Assembly: GCF_900167915.1 (NCBI RefSeq)
Contig: NZ_FUYM01000004.1
Coordinates: forward strand, 248,001 to 312,000
DNA from: Rhizorhabdus histidinilytica
GTDB lineage: Bacteria > Pseudomonadota > Alphaproteobacteria > Sphingomonadales > Sphingomonadaceae
Direction: 5' to 3'
Length of the DNA: 64,000 bases
This document shows, in pieces, positions 34,535 to 44,258 of this stretch. Numbering within the stretch: position 1 is the stretch's first letter; each line of letters begins with the position of its first letter. The translations under genes and the position numbers were made by a program. The notes under the pieces were generated by a model. It did not search any database, had not been told where the DNA came from, and saw only the letters and a program-made list of their open reading frames with translations.

Positions 34535-34912
34535 ATGGTTCCCCGGCTCGGTCCCCTCAAGCTCAAGCCGCAGATCTTCTGCGGAGACGAACCCGCCATC
34601 GGTCCGGGCAAGGCCGATCTGCTCGACGCGATCGACCGCGAGGGGTCGATCTCGGCCGCCGGCCGCGCGCTGGGGATGAGCTACCGGCGCACCTGGCTGC
34701 TCGTCGACAGCATGAACCGCTGCTGGGCGGAACGGCTGGTCGAGACGACACCGGGCGGCGGACAGGGCAGCGGCGCGCGGGTCACGCCGTTCGGCCACCA
34801 GGTGCTCACCGCCTATCGCGCGCTCGAAACCACGCTGCTGGCGGCGGCCGACAGCAGCGAGTTCAAGGCCCTGACCACCCTGCTGCGCGAGCATCCCTTG
34901 CCGACGGCCTGA
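34535..34912 (+). CDS. ModE-like winged-helix regulator (DNA-binding domain only)
   Basis: A 125-residue protein. AIGPGKADLLDAIDREGSISAAGRALGMSYRRTWLLVDSMN is the LysR/ModE-type helix-turn-helix and VTPFGHQVLTAYRALE the following helix. The two molybdate-binding Mop domains of full ModE are missing, as in the short ModE-like proteins that precede mod operons in many proteobacteria. It lies directly upstream of modABC, and a possible Mo-box follows its stop codon. How it would sense molybdate alone is unclear. Confidence 0.88.
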   Translation: MVPRLGPLKLKPQIFCGDEPAIGPGKADLLDAIDREGSISAAGRALGMSYRRTWLLVDSMNRCWAERLVETTPGGGQGSGARVTPFGHQVLTAYRALETTLLAAADSSEFKALTTLLREHPLPTA

Positions 34913-34920
34913 CGGCGCTT

Positions 34921-34942
34921 GCCATATATTGCGGGATATAGC
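34921..34942 (+). promoter_or_regulatory. Mo-box-like inverted repeat upstream of modA
   Basis: GCCATATA (34921-34928) and GATATAGC (34935-34942) are imperfect inverted repeats that resemble the TATA-rich half-sites of ModE operators (CGCTATATA-type). The site is 30 bases upstream of the modA start and just after the ModE-like gene, so autoregulation of the mod operon is plausible. Confidence 0.4.
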
Positions 34943-34972
34943 ATGTCGCGACGATCGCGCGGAGGTGGTCCC

Positions 34973-35725
34973 ATGCCTGTCATCGTCCTGGCCTTTCGCT
35001 GGCTGGCCCTGCTGGGCGCTGCCTTCTCCGCTCCGCTGCTCGCTGCCGAGACGCAGGTCGCCGTCGCCGCCAATTTCACCGAGCCGGCCAAGGCGATCGC
35101 CGCCGCCTTCGAAAAGGCCACCGGGCACAAGGCGCTGCTCGCCTTCGGCGCGTCGGGCGGATTCTACACCCAGATCAGCCATGGCGCCCCGTTCGAGGTC
35201 TTCCTCTCCGCCGATGCCGATCGTCCGGCCAGGGCCGAGCAGGAGGGTCTCGCGGTACCCGGCACCCGCTTCACCTATGCGGTGGGTCGGCTCGTGCTCT
35301 ATTCAGCGACGCCCGGCCTCGTCGACCCGGGCGGCGCCGTGCTGAAGCGGGGCGGGTTCGACAGGATCGCGATCGCCGAGCCGGCCACCGCGCCCTATGG
35401 CCTCGCCGCGGTCGAGACGATGCGCCGGCTCGGCGTCGAGGCCGCGCTCAAGCCGAAGATCGTCACCGGCAGCTCGATCGCGCAGGCCTATCAGTTCACC
35501 TCGACCGGCGCAGCCCAGCTCGGCTTCGTCGCGCTCAGCCAGGTCGTGGCGGTGCGGGGCGGATCGCGCTGGATCGTCCCCGCCGGCTTCCACGCCCCGA
35601 TCGAGCAGCAGGCCGTGCTGCTCAGGACTGGCGAGAAGAACCCCGCCGCCCGCGCCTTCCTCGCCTTCCTCAAGGGCCGCACGGCGCTCGCGATCATCCG
35701 GCGCTACGGCTATGCGGTCCGATAG
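34973..35725 (+). CDS. modA: Molybdate ABC transporter substrate-binding protein
   Basis: A 250-residue periplasmic protein: signal peptide to about residue 24 (ALLGAAFSAPLLAAE), then VAVAANFTEPAKAIAAAFEKATGHKALLAFGASGGFYTQI, PFEVFLSADADRPA, and a C-terminal HAPIEQQAVLL and ARAFLAFLKG. These are standard ModA features. A GGAGG site lies 7 bases before ATG 34973. It binds molybdate or tungstate and delivers it to ModBC. Confidence 0.96.
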   Translation: MPVIVLAFRWLALLGAAFSAPLLAAETQVAVAANFTEPAKAIAAAFEKATGHKALLAFGASGGFYTQISHGAPFEVFLSADADRPARAEQEGLAVPGTRFTYAVGRLVLYSATPGLVDPGGAVLKRGGFDRIAIAEPATAPYGLAAVETMRRLGVEAALKPKIVTGSSIAQAYQFTSTGAAQLGFVALSQVVAVRGGSRWIVPAGFHAPIEQQAVLLRTGEKNPAARAFLAFLKGRTALAIIRRYGYAVR

Positions 35726-35728
35726 CTG

Positions 35729-36394
35729 ATGGGCCTCGTCCTCGCGACGACCGCCGAACTGGCGCTCGTCACCACCATTCTGCTGCTGATCATCGCCACC
35801 CCGCTCGCCTGGTGGCTGGCCCGCTCGCGCTGCTGGTGGAAGGAAGTGGTCGGCGCGATCACCGCCCTGCCGCTCGTCCTGCCGCCAACGGTGATCGGCT
35901 TCTACGTGCTGATCGCGCTCGGCCCGGCCAGCCCGCTGATGGCGCTGCTCGAACCGTTCGGCATCCGCACCCTCGCCTTTACCTTCACCGGCCTCGTCAT
36001 CGGCTCGCTCTTCTATTCGCTGCCCTTCGCGATCCAGCCGCTGCGCACCGCCTTCGAAGCGATCGGGGATCGCCCGCTGGAAATCGCCGCGACGATGGGG
36101 GCCGGGTCGCTCGATCGTTTCTTCACCGTCGCCCTGCCACTTGCCCGCCGCGGCTTCCTCTCGGCGGCGATCCTCGTCTTCGCGCATACGGTCGGCGAGT
36201 TCGGCGTGGTGCTGATGATCGGCGGCAACATCCCCGGAAAGACCGAGGTGTTGTCGACCCGTATCTACCAGCTTGTCGAAAGCCTCCGGTTCAGCGAGGC
36301 GCATCGCATCGCCGCCGTCCTCGTCCTCTTCTCCTTCGCCGCGCTGCTCGCCCTGCTGCTGATCGATCGCCGTATCGGGACGCCCCGGCCATGA
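35729..36394 (+). CDS. modB: Molybdate ABC transporter permease
   Basis: A 221-residue membrane protein with about five helices. It starts in the standard way ([25 protein letters not shown]) and contains [19 protein letters not shown]; the ABC-permease EAA loop reads [34 protein letters not shown]. The start is 3 bases after the modA stop, and its stop overlaps the modC start by ATGA. Confidence 0.96.
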   Translation: MGLVLATTAELALVTTILLLIIATPLAWWLARSRCWWKEVVGAITALPLVLPPTVIGFYVLIALGPASPLMALLEPFGIRTLAFTFTGLVIGSLFYSLPFAIQPLRTAFEAIGDRPLEIAATMGAGSLDRFFTVALPLARRGFLSAAILVFAHTVGEFGVVLMIGGNIPGKTEVLSTRIYQLVESLRFSEAHRIAAVLVLFSFAALLALLLIDRRIGTPRP

Positions 36395-37026
36395 CGATCG
36401 CGGTCGCGCTCGACGGAAAGCTCGGCGGCGCCTTCGCGCTGCAAGCGATGTTCGAGGTCCCCTCCTCCGGGGTCACCGCGCTGCTGGGCCCTTCAGGCTC
36501 GGGCAAGACCAGCGTCCTGCGCGCGCTCGCCGGGCTCGATCGGATCGCCGGCACGATCATCGTCGACGGCGAGGTCTGGCAGGACAGCACCACCTTCCTG
36601 CCGCCCGAGCGGCGCCGGGTCGGCTATGTCTTCCAAGGCGCCGGGCTGCTGCCTCATCTCTCTGTCGCCGCCAACCTCGCTTATGCCGAGCGCCGCGCCG
36701 GTCCCGGCCGCTTCGCCCGCCACGTCGTCGTCGCCCGCGCCGGCATCGCACCACTGCTCGACCGCCGCCCCGCCTCGCTCTCGGGCGGCGAGGCCCAGCG
36801 CGCCGGCATCGCCCGCGCCTTGCTCGGCCAGCCGCGCCTGCTGCTGCTCGACGAGCCGCTATCCGCGCTCGACACCGATGCGCGCGCCGACCTGCTCGAC
36901 TGGCTGGACGAGCTGCTGGCGGAGATCGCCATCCCCGTCTTCCACGTCACCCACGACCACGCCGAAGCCGCCCGCCTCGCCGCCCGCACGATCAGGCTGC
37001 GGGATGGCCGGGTGATTCTGTCCTGA
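36391..37026 (+). CDS. modC: Molybdate ABC transporter ATP-binding protein (short form)
   Basis: A 211-residue ABC ATPase: Walker [10 protein letters not shown] near 32-40, the Q-loop [15 protein letters not shown], signature [16 protein letters not shown], Walker [13 protein letters not shown] and the switch His in [11 protein letters not shown]. It ends right after the ATPase core, lacking the about 140-residue C-terminal TOBE/Mop domain of E. coli ModC. Together with the short ModE this gives a transporter operon with no molybdate-sensing Mop domain at all. Confidence 0.95.
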   Translation: MTIAVALDGKLGGAFALQAMFEVPSSGVTALLGPSGSGKTSVLRALAGLDRIAGTIIVDGEVWQDSTTFLPPERRRVGYVFQGAGLLPHLSVAANLAYAERRAGPGRFARHVVVARAGIAPLLDRRPASLSGGEAQRAGIARALLGQPRLLLLDEPLSALDTDARADLLDWLDELLAEIAIPVFHVTHDHAEAARLAARTIRLRDGRVILS

Positions 37027-37031
37027 TCGGA

Positions 37032-37166
37032 TCAGCGTACCATGAGAAAACCGAAGACGAGGGGCGGGCCAACGAGAATGATCGCCAGAACCCACGGCCA
37101 ACGCAATTCGCCGAAGCGCGCCAGGCAGAACAGGACGATCGCGTCGGCGACGAGATTTCCCTACAT
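37032..37166 (-). pseudogene. Possible small membrane protein inactivated by a nonsense codon
   Basis: From ATG at 37166 the second codon is TAG, but the frame then reads GNLVADAIVLFCLARF followed by ELRWPWVLAIILVGPP and LVFGFLMVR to a TGA at 37032, a convincing two-helix small membrane protein. Changing TAG to TGG would give MWGNLVAD. No other start codon with a ribosome site exists in the frame. Pseudogene status is inference from this single codon. Confidence 0.3.
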
Positions 37167-37205
37167 TGGAAGCTTTTTTTTCAAATGCCCCGAAGGGAAT
37201 CGCGC

Positions 37206-37436
37206 TCAATCCAGTCGGCTGGCCGTGATAGATCGAGTGGTGCGGGCGGAAAGGCTGGCCGATGCCTTGGCGGCTCGCACCGTCAGCGCCGTCTCCATCG
37301 CCGCCGCCTCGCGATCGAGGCTGGCCGCGACATCGAGCAGGCGCTGCTTGTCCGCCTCGCCGAAAGCATTGTCTGCAAGCTTTCGCGCCTTGGCGGCTTC
37401 CCGCCGCAACTGGTCTGCGCTTCCCGAACTGGACAC
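37206..37436 (-). CDS. Small coiled-coil hypothetical protein
   Basis: A 76-residue, charged, helical protein (SADQLRREAAKARKLADNAFGEADKQRLLDVAASLDREAAAMETAL). Similar short Arg/Ala-rich proteins starting with a QLRREA-type helix are common in sphingomonads; their function is unknown. The remaining C-terminal residues look disordered. Confidence 0.65.
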   Translation of the reverse strand: MSSSGSADQLRREAAKARKLADNAFGEADKQRLLDVAASLDREAAAMETALTVRAAKASASLSARTTRSITASRLD

Positions 37437-37543
37437 GTTGTTTCTCTCGACGCTAAGTTACTCACAATAAAGGCGCCTTGAACCGTTCGACATGAACAGA
37501 TCGTTACGCGATCGTCGATTTTACAATATTTTGCAGTTCTCCG

Positions 37544-39217
37544 CTACGCCGAGCGTGTCGGATCGTTCATCTGTGCGTCGACGGTTACTGGTTCGTGCCG
37601 GCGGGCACTCGGCAGCGATCCCGTCTGCCGCTCGATCATCCGGTGGACGCGCAGCGGCACCCCCTCCTTCTGGAGCTGGTGCAGTTCGGCGCTGTTCTCG
37701 GCATCCGCATGGGTGCGGCGCTGATTGTGCCGGATATAATCGTGCCAGGTCGCGACATGGTAGCGTTCGACCCACAGCTCGGGCTCGTTGAGGTCGCGCA
37801 GCAGCGTCCAGCCGTGCGCGCCGTCCCGCCGGCGGATCCGGCGCCGCTCGGTCATCGCGGTGAGGAAGGCGACGATGTTGTGCGGCTCGATCCGATATTC
37901 GATCGTCACCACCACCGGACCGCTGCGCGGTTCGAGCGGGACCGCCACCTCCGGCTCCTGCCATTGCTTGAGCGGCGTCAGGTTGAGGTCGTCGACCTGT
38001 GGCAATGGCATCGCGAAGCCGATCAGGACGGTGCCCGCCAGGAAGGCTGCGCTGACCAGCAGGCCGGCGGCGACGCCATGGCTGTCGGCGATCATACCCA
38101 GCACCCAGGCGCCGATCGCCATGCCGCCGAACGCCGCCATCTGGTAGACCGACAGGGCGCGCGCGACGACCCAGCGCGGCGAGGCGAGCTGGACGCTGAT
38201 GTTGAAGGTCGACAAGGCCAGCACCCAACTGAAGCCCGCCAGCATCAGCGCGACGATCGTCAGCAGGAAGAAGGGGCTGACCGCGGTGATCGCGGTGCCG
38301 GCCGCCAGCATCAGCGTGGACATCCGGACGATCTGCTCGGTCGACAGCCGGTCCCGTGCCGGCCCCGAGGAGAGGCCGCCGAGCACCGCGCCGACGCCGA
38401 ACGCGCCCAGCAGCAGGCCGTAGGTCAGCGCCCCGCCCTTCACCAGATCGCGGGCGACCAGCGGCATCAGCGCCGAGACCGCATTGGCCGCGAGACCGAA
38501 CGCCATGGAGCGGCTGACGACCAGCCGCAAATTGGGCGACATCGAGACATAGCGCAGCCCCGCCCCCATCGCCATGAACAGGCCTTCGCGCGGCAGCAGC
38601 CTGGGCGCCTGCGGTCGCCGCCAGCGCAGCAGCACGACGATCAGCCCGATATAGGACAGGGTATTGGCCAGGAACGCCGCCGCAGCCCCCGCGGCCGCCA
38701 CGACCGCGCCGCCGACCGCCGGCCCGGCGGTCCGCGCGGTGTTGAACCCCATCGAGTTCAGCGCGACGGCGTTCGGCAGTTGCTCGCGCGAGACGATATC
38801 GCCGACCGAAGCCTGCCATGCCGGACCGCTCACCGTCGTCCCGCAGCCGATCAGGAAGGTGAAGCTCAGCAGCAGCCGTGGCGTCAGCCAGCCCTGCCAG
38901 GCGAACAGCGCCAGCGCCGCCGAGACGCACAACATGAAGCTCTGCGCCGCCAGCATCACCTTGCGGCGGTCGAGATTGTCTGCGACCGCCCCGGCCCACA
39001 GCGCCAGCAGCATGAACGGCAGCACCGTCGACGCCTGGACCAGCGCGACCATCTTCGGGGATGGGGTCAGCGACGTCATCATCCAGGCGGCGCCGACCGA
39101 CTGAATCATCGCGCCGAAATTGGATACCAGCGAAGCGATCCAGATGGCCCGGAAAATGGGAACGCCGAACGGAGATGCCGGTCGCGATCGCGGGGCCGAT
39201 TGCAGGTCGGATGCCAT
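37544..39217 (-). CDS. MFS exporter fused to a C-terminal monooxygenase-like (ABM) domain
   Basis: A 557-residue protein. The first about 410 residues form a 12-helix MFS_3/EntS-type transporter (IFRAIWIASLVSNFGAMIQSVGAAWMMTSL; DNLDRRKVMLAAQ; LGGLSSGPARDRLSTEQIV). From about 430 to 530 comes a soluble domain, VVVTIEYRIEPHNIVAFLTAMTERRRIRRRDGAHGWTLLRDL, which resembles the antibiotic-biosynthesis-monooxygenase dimeric barrel. The fusion is known in this MFS group. A siderophore or multidrug export role is likely; the substrate is unknown. Confidence 0.93.
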   Translation of the reverse strand: MASDLQSAPRSRPASPFGVPIFRAIWIASLVSNFGAMIQSVGAAWMMTSLTPSPKMVALVQASTVLPFMLLALWAGAVADNLDRRKVMLAAQSFMLCVSAALALFAWQGWLTPRLLLSFTFLIGCGTTVSGPAWQASVGDIVSREQLPNAVALNSMGFNTARTAGPAVGGAVVAAAGAAAAFLANTLSYIGLIVVLLRWRRPQAPRLLPREGLFMAMGAGLRYVSMSPNLRLVVSRSMAFGLAANAVSALMPLVARDLVKGGALTYGLLLGAFGVGAVLGGLSSGPARDRLSTEQIVRMSTLMLAAGTAITAVSPFFLLTIVALMLAGFSWVLALSTFNISVQLASPRWVVARALSVYQMAAFGGMAIGAWVLGMIADSHGVAAGLLVSAAFLAGTVLIGFAMPLPQVDDLNLTPLKQWQEPEVAVPLEPRSGPVVVTIEYRIEPHNIVAFLTAMTERRRIRRRDGAHGWTLLRDLNEPELWVERYHVATWHDYIRHNQRRTHADAENSAELHQLQKEGVPLRVHRMIERQTGSLPSARRHEPVTVDAQMNDPTRSA

Positions 39218-39402
39218 GCTGTTCCAATGCAGGAGCGGCCTGCTTGTGCCAACCTGTTTCGCTACCCGGCTTCCGCCGCCGGGTCGGCGCGGCCCCCCAT
39301 CCGGCCCAGGAAGGCGGCGTCATTGATAAAAAACACCATCAAATCCGCATCCTACGTGGTTTTACGTATAGGATAACCCCCGGGTCGTTCCAAAGGTGGG
39401 GC

Positions 39403-39471
39403 ATGAGCATCTTCGATGACGAAAGCGGTCCGGGGGAATCGCTTTTGCTTGACCGAATAGCGGACCGTTGA
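39403..39471 (+). CDS. 22-residue leader ORF coupled to the PilZ gene
   Basis: ATG 39403 starts MSIFDDESGPGESLLLDRIADR, preceded by AAAGGTGGGG, a strong ribosome site. Its TGA (39469-39471) shares a base with the ATG of the PilZ gene at 39471 (TGATG), so ribosomes would re-initiate directly on the PilZ protein. It is either a small protein or a translational-coupling leader. It is not a recognised family. Confidence 0.55.
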   Translation: MSIFDDESGPGESLLLDRIADR

Positions 39472-39980
39472 TGACCAGTTTTGCCGTGGAATCCTCCGAA
39501 CGTCGCCGGGCGTTCCGCTTTGCCATCCGCCACCAGTCGCGCCTGCGGCTGACCCTCGAGGGCGCGGCAGATGGCGAAGAGATCGATGGCGTCATGCTGA
39601 CCGACATCTCGCAACAAGGGCTGATGGCGGCGGGGGCCGGCCATCTCGTGCCCGGCGCACAGATCCTGCTCGAGGTCCCGCTCGTCGGCTGGCGCGAGGC
39701 CGAGGTCATCTGGATCGCCGAAAATCGCGCCGGCTGCCGCTTCATCGAGCCGCTGAGCTTCGACGAGTTGCGTCTGGCTGCCGCGAGCAGCGAACGGCTG
39801 GCGCTGGAGTTCCCGTCGCTAGGCGCCGACATCGCCCAGCTTCCGGCACTCTCCGGTACCGCGGGGGACGAGGATGGAGAGGATGGTGAAGATCCGTCGG
39901 GATCGAAGCCATGGCTCTTGCCGGCGGGGCTGCTGGTACTGGCGCTGCTCGTCGCGATCGGTTTCATGATCGCCTATTGA
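39471..39980 (+). CDS. PilZ domain protein with C-terminal membrane anchor
   Basis: A 169-residue protein. ESSERRRAFRFAIRHQSRLRL contains the RxxxR-type c-di-GMP motif, VMLTDISQQGLMAAG the second (D/NxSxxG) motif. After an acidic linker a single hydrophobic segment (LLPAGLLVLALLVAIGFMIAY) ends the protein. It is a likely membrane-attached c-di-GMP receptor. The ATG at 39471 is coupled to the leader ORF; a TTG one codon upstream is a less likely start. Confidence 0.9.
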   Translation: MTSFAVESSERRRAFRFAIRHQSRLRLTLEGAADGEEIDGVMLTDISQQGLMAAGAGHLVPGAQILLEVPLVGWREAEVIWIAENRAGCRFIEPLSFDELRLAAASSERLALEFPSLGADIAQLPALSGTAGDEDGEDGEDPSGSKPWLLPAGLLVLALLVAIGFMIAY

Positions 39981-40140
39981 TCGGCCGCCGCCATATTCGA
40001 CCATCGGATGAGCATGGGCGATCTTGTGATCAGGCTTAGCGCCGCATTCACCAATTCCCCTAAGCCTTCATATGCCGTCGGCATCTAATCCGTTCCATGC
40101 CAGCCCGACGTTCAGGCCGGCGTGTGAGGATTGCGTACCC

Positions 40141-40506
40141 ATGTCGATAGCGTCTGCCCTTGGCTTGAAACGGCGGCCTGACCTGCGCCGGAACGAACGT
40201 AGTCGCGTATTCCTGACGGCAAAGATGCTGGTGTCGGGCCAGCCCTGCCCGATCCATCTGCTCGACCTGTCCCGCCATGGCGCACTGGCACATGCGGCCG
40301 ACCCGCCGCGCGACGGGGAGATCGTCTGGGTCGTCTGCCGCGGGGTCGAGTTGCTGGCGCGGACGGCGTGGATCAGGGGCAACCGCTTTGGCCTTGCCTT
40401 CGATTCAGGCCTGCCGACCGCCAAATATGAGATATTGCTGAAGGAAGGCCGCCGCGCCCTCTCCGCGCAGACGCCTATCGTCGCCCAAGGGCCCGTCGCC
40501 GCCTGA
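40141..40506 (+). CDS. PilZ domain-containing protein
   Basis: A 121-residue single-domain protein: KRRPDLRRNERSRVFLTAKM with the Arg motif and IHLLDLSRHGALAHA with the DxSxxG motif of c-di-GMP-binding PilZ domains. ATG 40141 places the domain near the N-terminus; ATG 40072, 23 codons earlier, is an alternative. It follows the membrane-anchored PilZ gene by about 160 bases but shows low sequence similarity outside the motifs. Confidence 0.88.
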   Translation: MSIASALGLKRRPDLRRNERSRVFLTAKMLVSGQPCPIHLLDLSRHGALAHAADPPRDGEIVWVVCRGVELLARTAWIRGNRFGLAFDSGLPTAKYEILLKEGRRALSAQTPIVAQGPVAA

Positions 40507-40524
40507 CGGGCCTGGGCCTCCATA

Positions 40525-41949
40525 TCAGCCGACGCGGCCTTCCGCGCCCTGCCCCGCCTTCGCCAGTCGGCTGTGGTGACGCGCATAGCCTAGGTAGATG
40601 AGCAGCCCGACGACGTTCCAACCCAGACACCAGAGCAGCGTCTTGGCCGGCAGGCTGGTGAACAGGTAGAGGCAGCCAAGCACCGCGCCCAGGCCGACTG
40701 CCAGCGCGGCCGGCGCCCGGAAGGGCCGCCGCAGGTCCGGCCGGCTACGGCGCAGCACGATCAGGCAGGCCCCTACCGCCATGAAGGCGATCAATGTGCC
40801 GGCATTGGCGAGTGCGGCGATCTCTCCGATCGGCAGCAGCCCGGCCAGGATCGCGACCAGGATCGCAGTCGCCGTCGTGATCCGCGCCGGCGTTCCACGC
40901 TTGGAGATCGCCGCCAGCGAACCCGGCAGGAAGCCGTCGCGTGCCATCGCCAGGAAAATCCGGCTCTGGCCATAAAGAAAGGCGAGCAGCACCGTCGGCA
41001 GCGCGATCACGGCCGCGGTCGCAACGACGTGCGCGACGCCTGGCCGGCCCAGTTCGCGCAGGATCAGCGCCAGCGGCTCGGGGCTGTCGGCGAAGCCAGC
41101 GAAGGGGACGGCGCCGATCGCCGCGGCGGCGACCAGCACGTAGATCAGCGTACAGACCAGCATCGACCCGACGATACCGATCGCCAGATCGCGCTCGGGC
41201 CGCTTGGTCTCCTCGGCCGCCGTCGAGATCGCGTCGAAGCCGTAGAAGGCGAAGAAGATGATCGCCGCCGCCGCCATCACGCCGCGCTGGACGCCGTCGG
41301 GCCCCGGGGTCGAACCGAAACCATAGGGCATGAACGGGCTGAGATGCGCAGCCTCGAAATGCGGCAGCGCGACCGCGACGAACAGCGACAGCGTCGCGAT
41401 CTTTACGATCACCAGCACGGTGTTGACCCGCGCGCTCTCGCGCGTGCCGAGCAACAGCAGGCCGGTCACCACCGCGATGATGAAGATCGCGGGAAGATTG
41501 ACCAACCCACCCAGCTCCGGCCCCTGGGTCAACTCGACGGGAAAACCAAATCCGGCCAGCAAGGGCGAGGCGTAGCCTGACCAGCCTACCGCGACCGTTG
41601 AGACGACCAGCGAATATTCAAGGATCAGGCTCCATCCGACCACCCAGGCGATGATCTCGCCGAGCGCCGAATAGGCGTAACTATAGGCACTGCCTGCCGC
41701 CGGCATCATCGCCGCCAGCTCGGCATAAGCCAGCGCCGCGCAGGCGCAGACCGCCCCCGCGATCGCGAAGGAGAGCAGTACGGAGGGGCCGGCACGATCG
41801 GCGCCTACGCCGATCAGCGTCAGGATTCCGGTCCCGACGATCGCTCCCACACCGAGCGCCATCAGGTGCGGCCAGGACAATGTCGGCGGCAGCCGGTCGC
41901 CATGTCGTTCCGCCCCGTTGATCGGCTTGCGCCGCATGAACCCCGTCAT
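40525..41949 (-). CDS. APC family amino acid permease
   Basis: A 474-residue transporter with 12 predicted helices. The N-terminal segment LSWPHLMALGVGAIVGTGILTLIGVGADRAGP is the substrate-binding helix 1 region of APC proteins, and FFAFYGFDAISTAAEETKRPERDL is the conserved helix 6 region. It resembles cationic amino acid transporters (CAT/YfnA-like). The ATG at 41949 is preceded by AGAGGATAGGA. It begins 3 bases after the proline iminopeptidase stop and is therefore in one operon with it, which suggests coupling of peptide hydrolysis to amino-acid movement. Confidence 0.95.
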   Translation of the reverse strand: MTGFMRRKPINGAERHGDRLPPTLSWPHLMALGVGAIVGTGILTLIGVGADRAGPSVLLSFAIAGAVCACAALAYAELAAMMPAAGSAYSYAYSALGEIIAWVVGWSLILEYSLVVSTVAVGWSGYASPLLAGFGFPVELTQGPELGGLVNLPAIFIIAVVTGLLLLGTRESARVNTVLVIVKIATLSLFVAVALPHFEAAHLSPFMPYGFGSTPGPDGVQRGVMAAAAIIFFAFYGFDAISTAAEETKRPERDLAIGIVGSMLVCTLIYVLVAAAAIGAVPFAGFADSPEPLALILRELGRPGVAHVVATAAVIALPTVLLAFLYGQSRIFLAMARDGFLPGSLAAISKRGTPARITTATAILVAILAGLLPIGEIAALANAGTLIAFMAVGACLIVLRRSRPDLRRPFRAPAALAVGLGAVLGCLYLFTSLPAKTLLWCLGWNVVGLLIYLGYARHHSRLAKAGQGAEGRVG

Positions 41950-41951
41950 TC

Positions 41952-42920
<969 letters not shown>

Positions 42921-42933
42921 CTAGCGGAGTCGC

Positions 42934-44193
42934 ATGATGCGCGCCAGCCGACGAGAATTGCTGATCGGAGGCGGTCTTGCCAGCCTCGCCATGATGGCCG
43001 TCCCGCCCGCCTGGGCGGCCGGCAGCGCCGCAGGTCTGGCGCCGATGACCGGCAGCGCCAAGCCGATCTCCACCCAGGAACGGCTCGGCCGCATCGCCCG
43101 GGCGCAGGAGCTGATGCGCGCGCAGGATATCGGCGCGCTGCTCGTCGAGGCCGGGTCGTCGCTGCTCTACTTCACCGGCATCGACTGGTGGCGCAGCGAA
43201 CGGCTGACCGCGGCGATCATTCCGGCGGACGGCGACGTGCTGATCGTCACCCCCGGCTTCGAGGAGCCTTCGATCCGCGAGAGCCTCGCCGTGCCCGGCG
43301 ACGTCCATGTCTGGCAGGAGGACGAGAGCCCGATCGCGCTGATCAGCGACTTCCTGCAGCGGCGCAAGCTCGACAAGAGCACGATAGCCGTCGAGGAAAC
43401 CGTCCGCTTCTTCGCGGTCGACGGGCTGCAACAGGCGCTGCCCGACGCGCGGCTCGTCTCGGGCGCATCGGTGGTGCGCGGCTGCCGGATGATCAAGTCG
43501 CCTGCCGAGCTGGCGCTGATGCAGCTCGCCGCCGATATCCAGATCGCCGCCTTCCGCCACGTCGCGCCGCGCATCGAGCGTGGCATGAGCCAGCAAGACA
43601 TCCAGGCGATGCTGATCGCCGCCAGCCGCGCGCTGGGCGGGGAAACCGACGGCGGCCTGATCCTGATCGGCGAATCCAGCGCCTATCCGCATGGCTCGCA
43701 CATCCCGCGCCGCGTAGCCGACGGCGAGGTCATCCTGTTCGATGCGGGCGTCACGGTCCTCGGCTATCAGTCGGACATCTCGCGGACGATGGTGTTCGGC
43801 CGCACGGCCGATGCGAAGCAGCGCCTGCTGTTCGACCAGGTCCGGCGCGGCCAGGACATCGCGATGGAAACCGCGCAGGTCGGCACCCCGGCCGGCAAGG
43901 TCGACGACGCAGTCCGCGCCTATTACGCCTCGCTCGGCTATGGCCCCGGCTACAAGCTACCCGGCACGCCGCACCGGACCGGCCACGGCATCGGCATGGA
44001 CGGGCATGAGCCGGTCAACCTCGTCCATGGCGAGACGACACCGCTCGCCCCGGGCATGTGCTTCTCTAACGAGCCCGGCATCTACATCCCCGGCGCCTTC
44101 GGGGTCCGCATCGAGGATTGCTTCCACATGACGGCCGATGGTCCGCGCTGGTTCACCCGCCCGCCCGCGTCGATCGATCGGCCGTTCGATTGA
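42934..44193 (+). CDS. Tat-exported M24 family (Xaa-Pro) metallopeptidase
   Basis: A 419-residue protein with a twin-arginine signal (SRRELLIGGGLASLAMMAVPPAWA). The creatinase-like N-domain is followed by the pita-bread domain with all five metal ligands visible: Asp in LFDAGVTV and YQSDISRT, His in HRTGHGIGMDGHE, Glu in FSNEPGIYI and IEDCF. It probably is a periplasmic aminopeptidase P or prolidase-like enzyme. Confidence 0.93.
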   Translation: MMRASRRELLIGGGLASLAMMAVPPAWAAGSAAGLAPMTGSAKPISTQERLGRIARAQELMRAQDIGALLVEAGSSLLYFTGIDWWRSERLTAAIIPADGDVLIVTPGFEEPSIRESLAVPGDVHVWQEDESPIALISDFLQRRKLDKSTIAVEETVRFFAVDGLQQALPDARLVSGASVVRGCRMIKSPAELALMQLAADIQIAAFRHVAPRIERGMSQQDIQAMLIAASRALGGETDGGLILIGESSAYPHGSHIPRRVADGEVILFDAGVTVLGYQSDISRTMVFGRTADAKQRLLFDQVRRGQDIAMETAQVGTPAGKVDDAVRAYYASLGYGPGYKLPGTPHRTGHGIGMDGHEPVNLVHGETTPLAPGMCFSNEPGIYIPGAFGVRIEDCFHMTADGPRWFTRPPASIDRPFD

Positions 44194-44258
44194 AGCGAAG
44201 GCGCGTCATGACTTTGACTTGCGGTCGTCATAGGATGGCGTGACCGATCGGGAGGGAT

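Noticed and set aside
39323-39342. TTGAT-N10-ATCAA inverted repeat upstream of the MFS gene
   Set aside because: Short arms in an A-rich tract; too likely by chance to call an operator.
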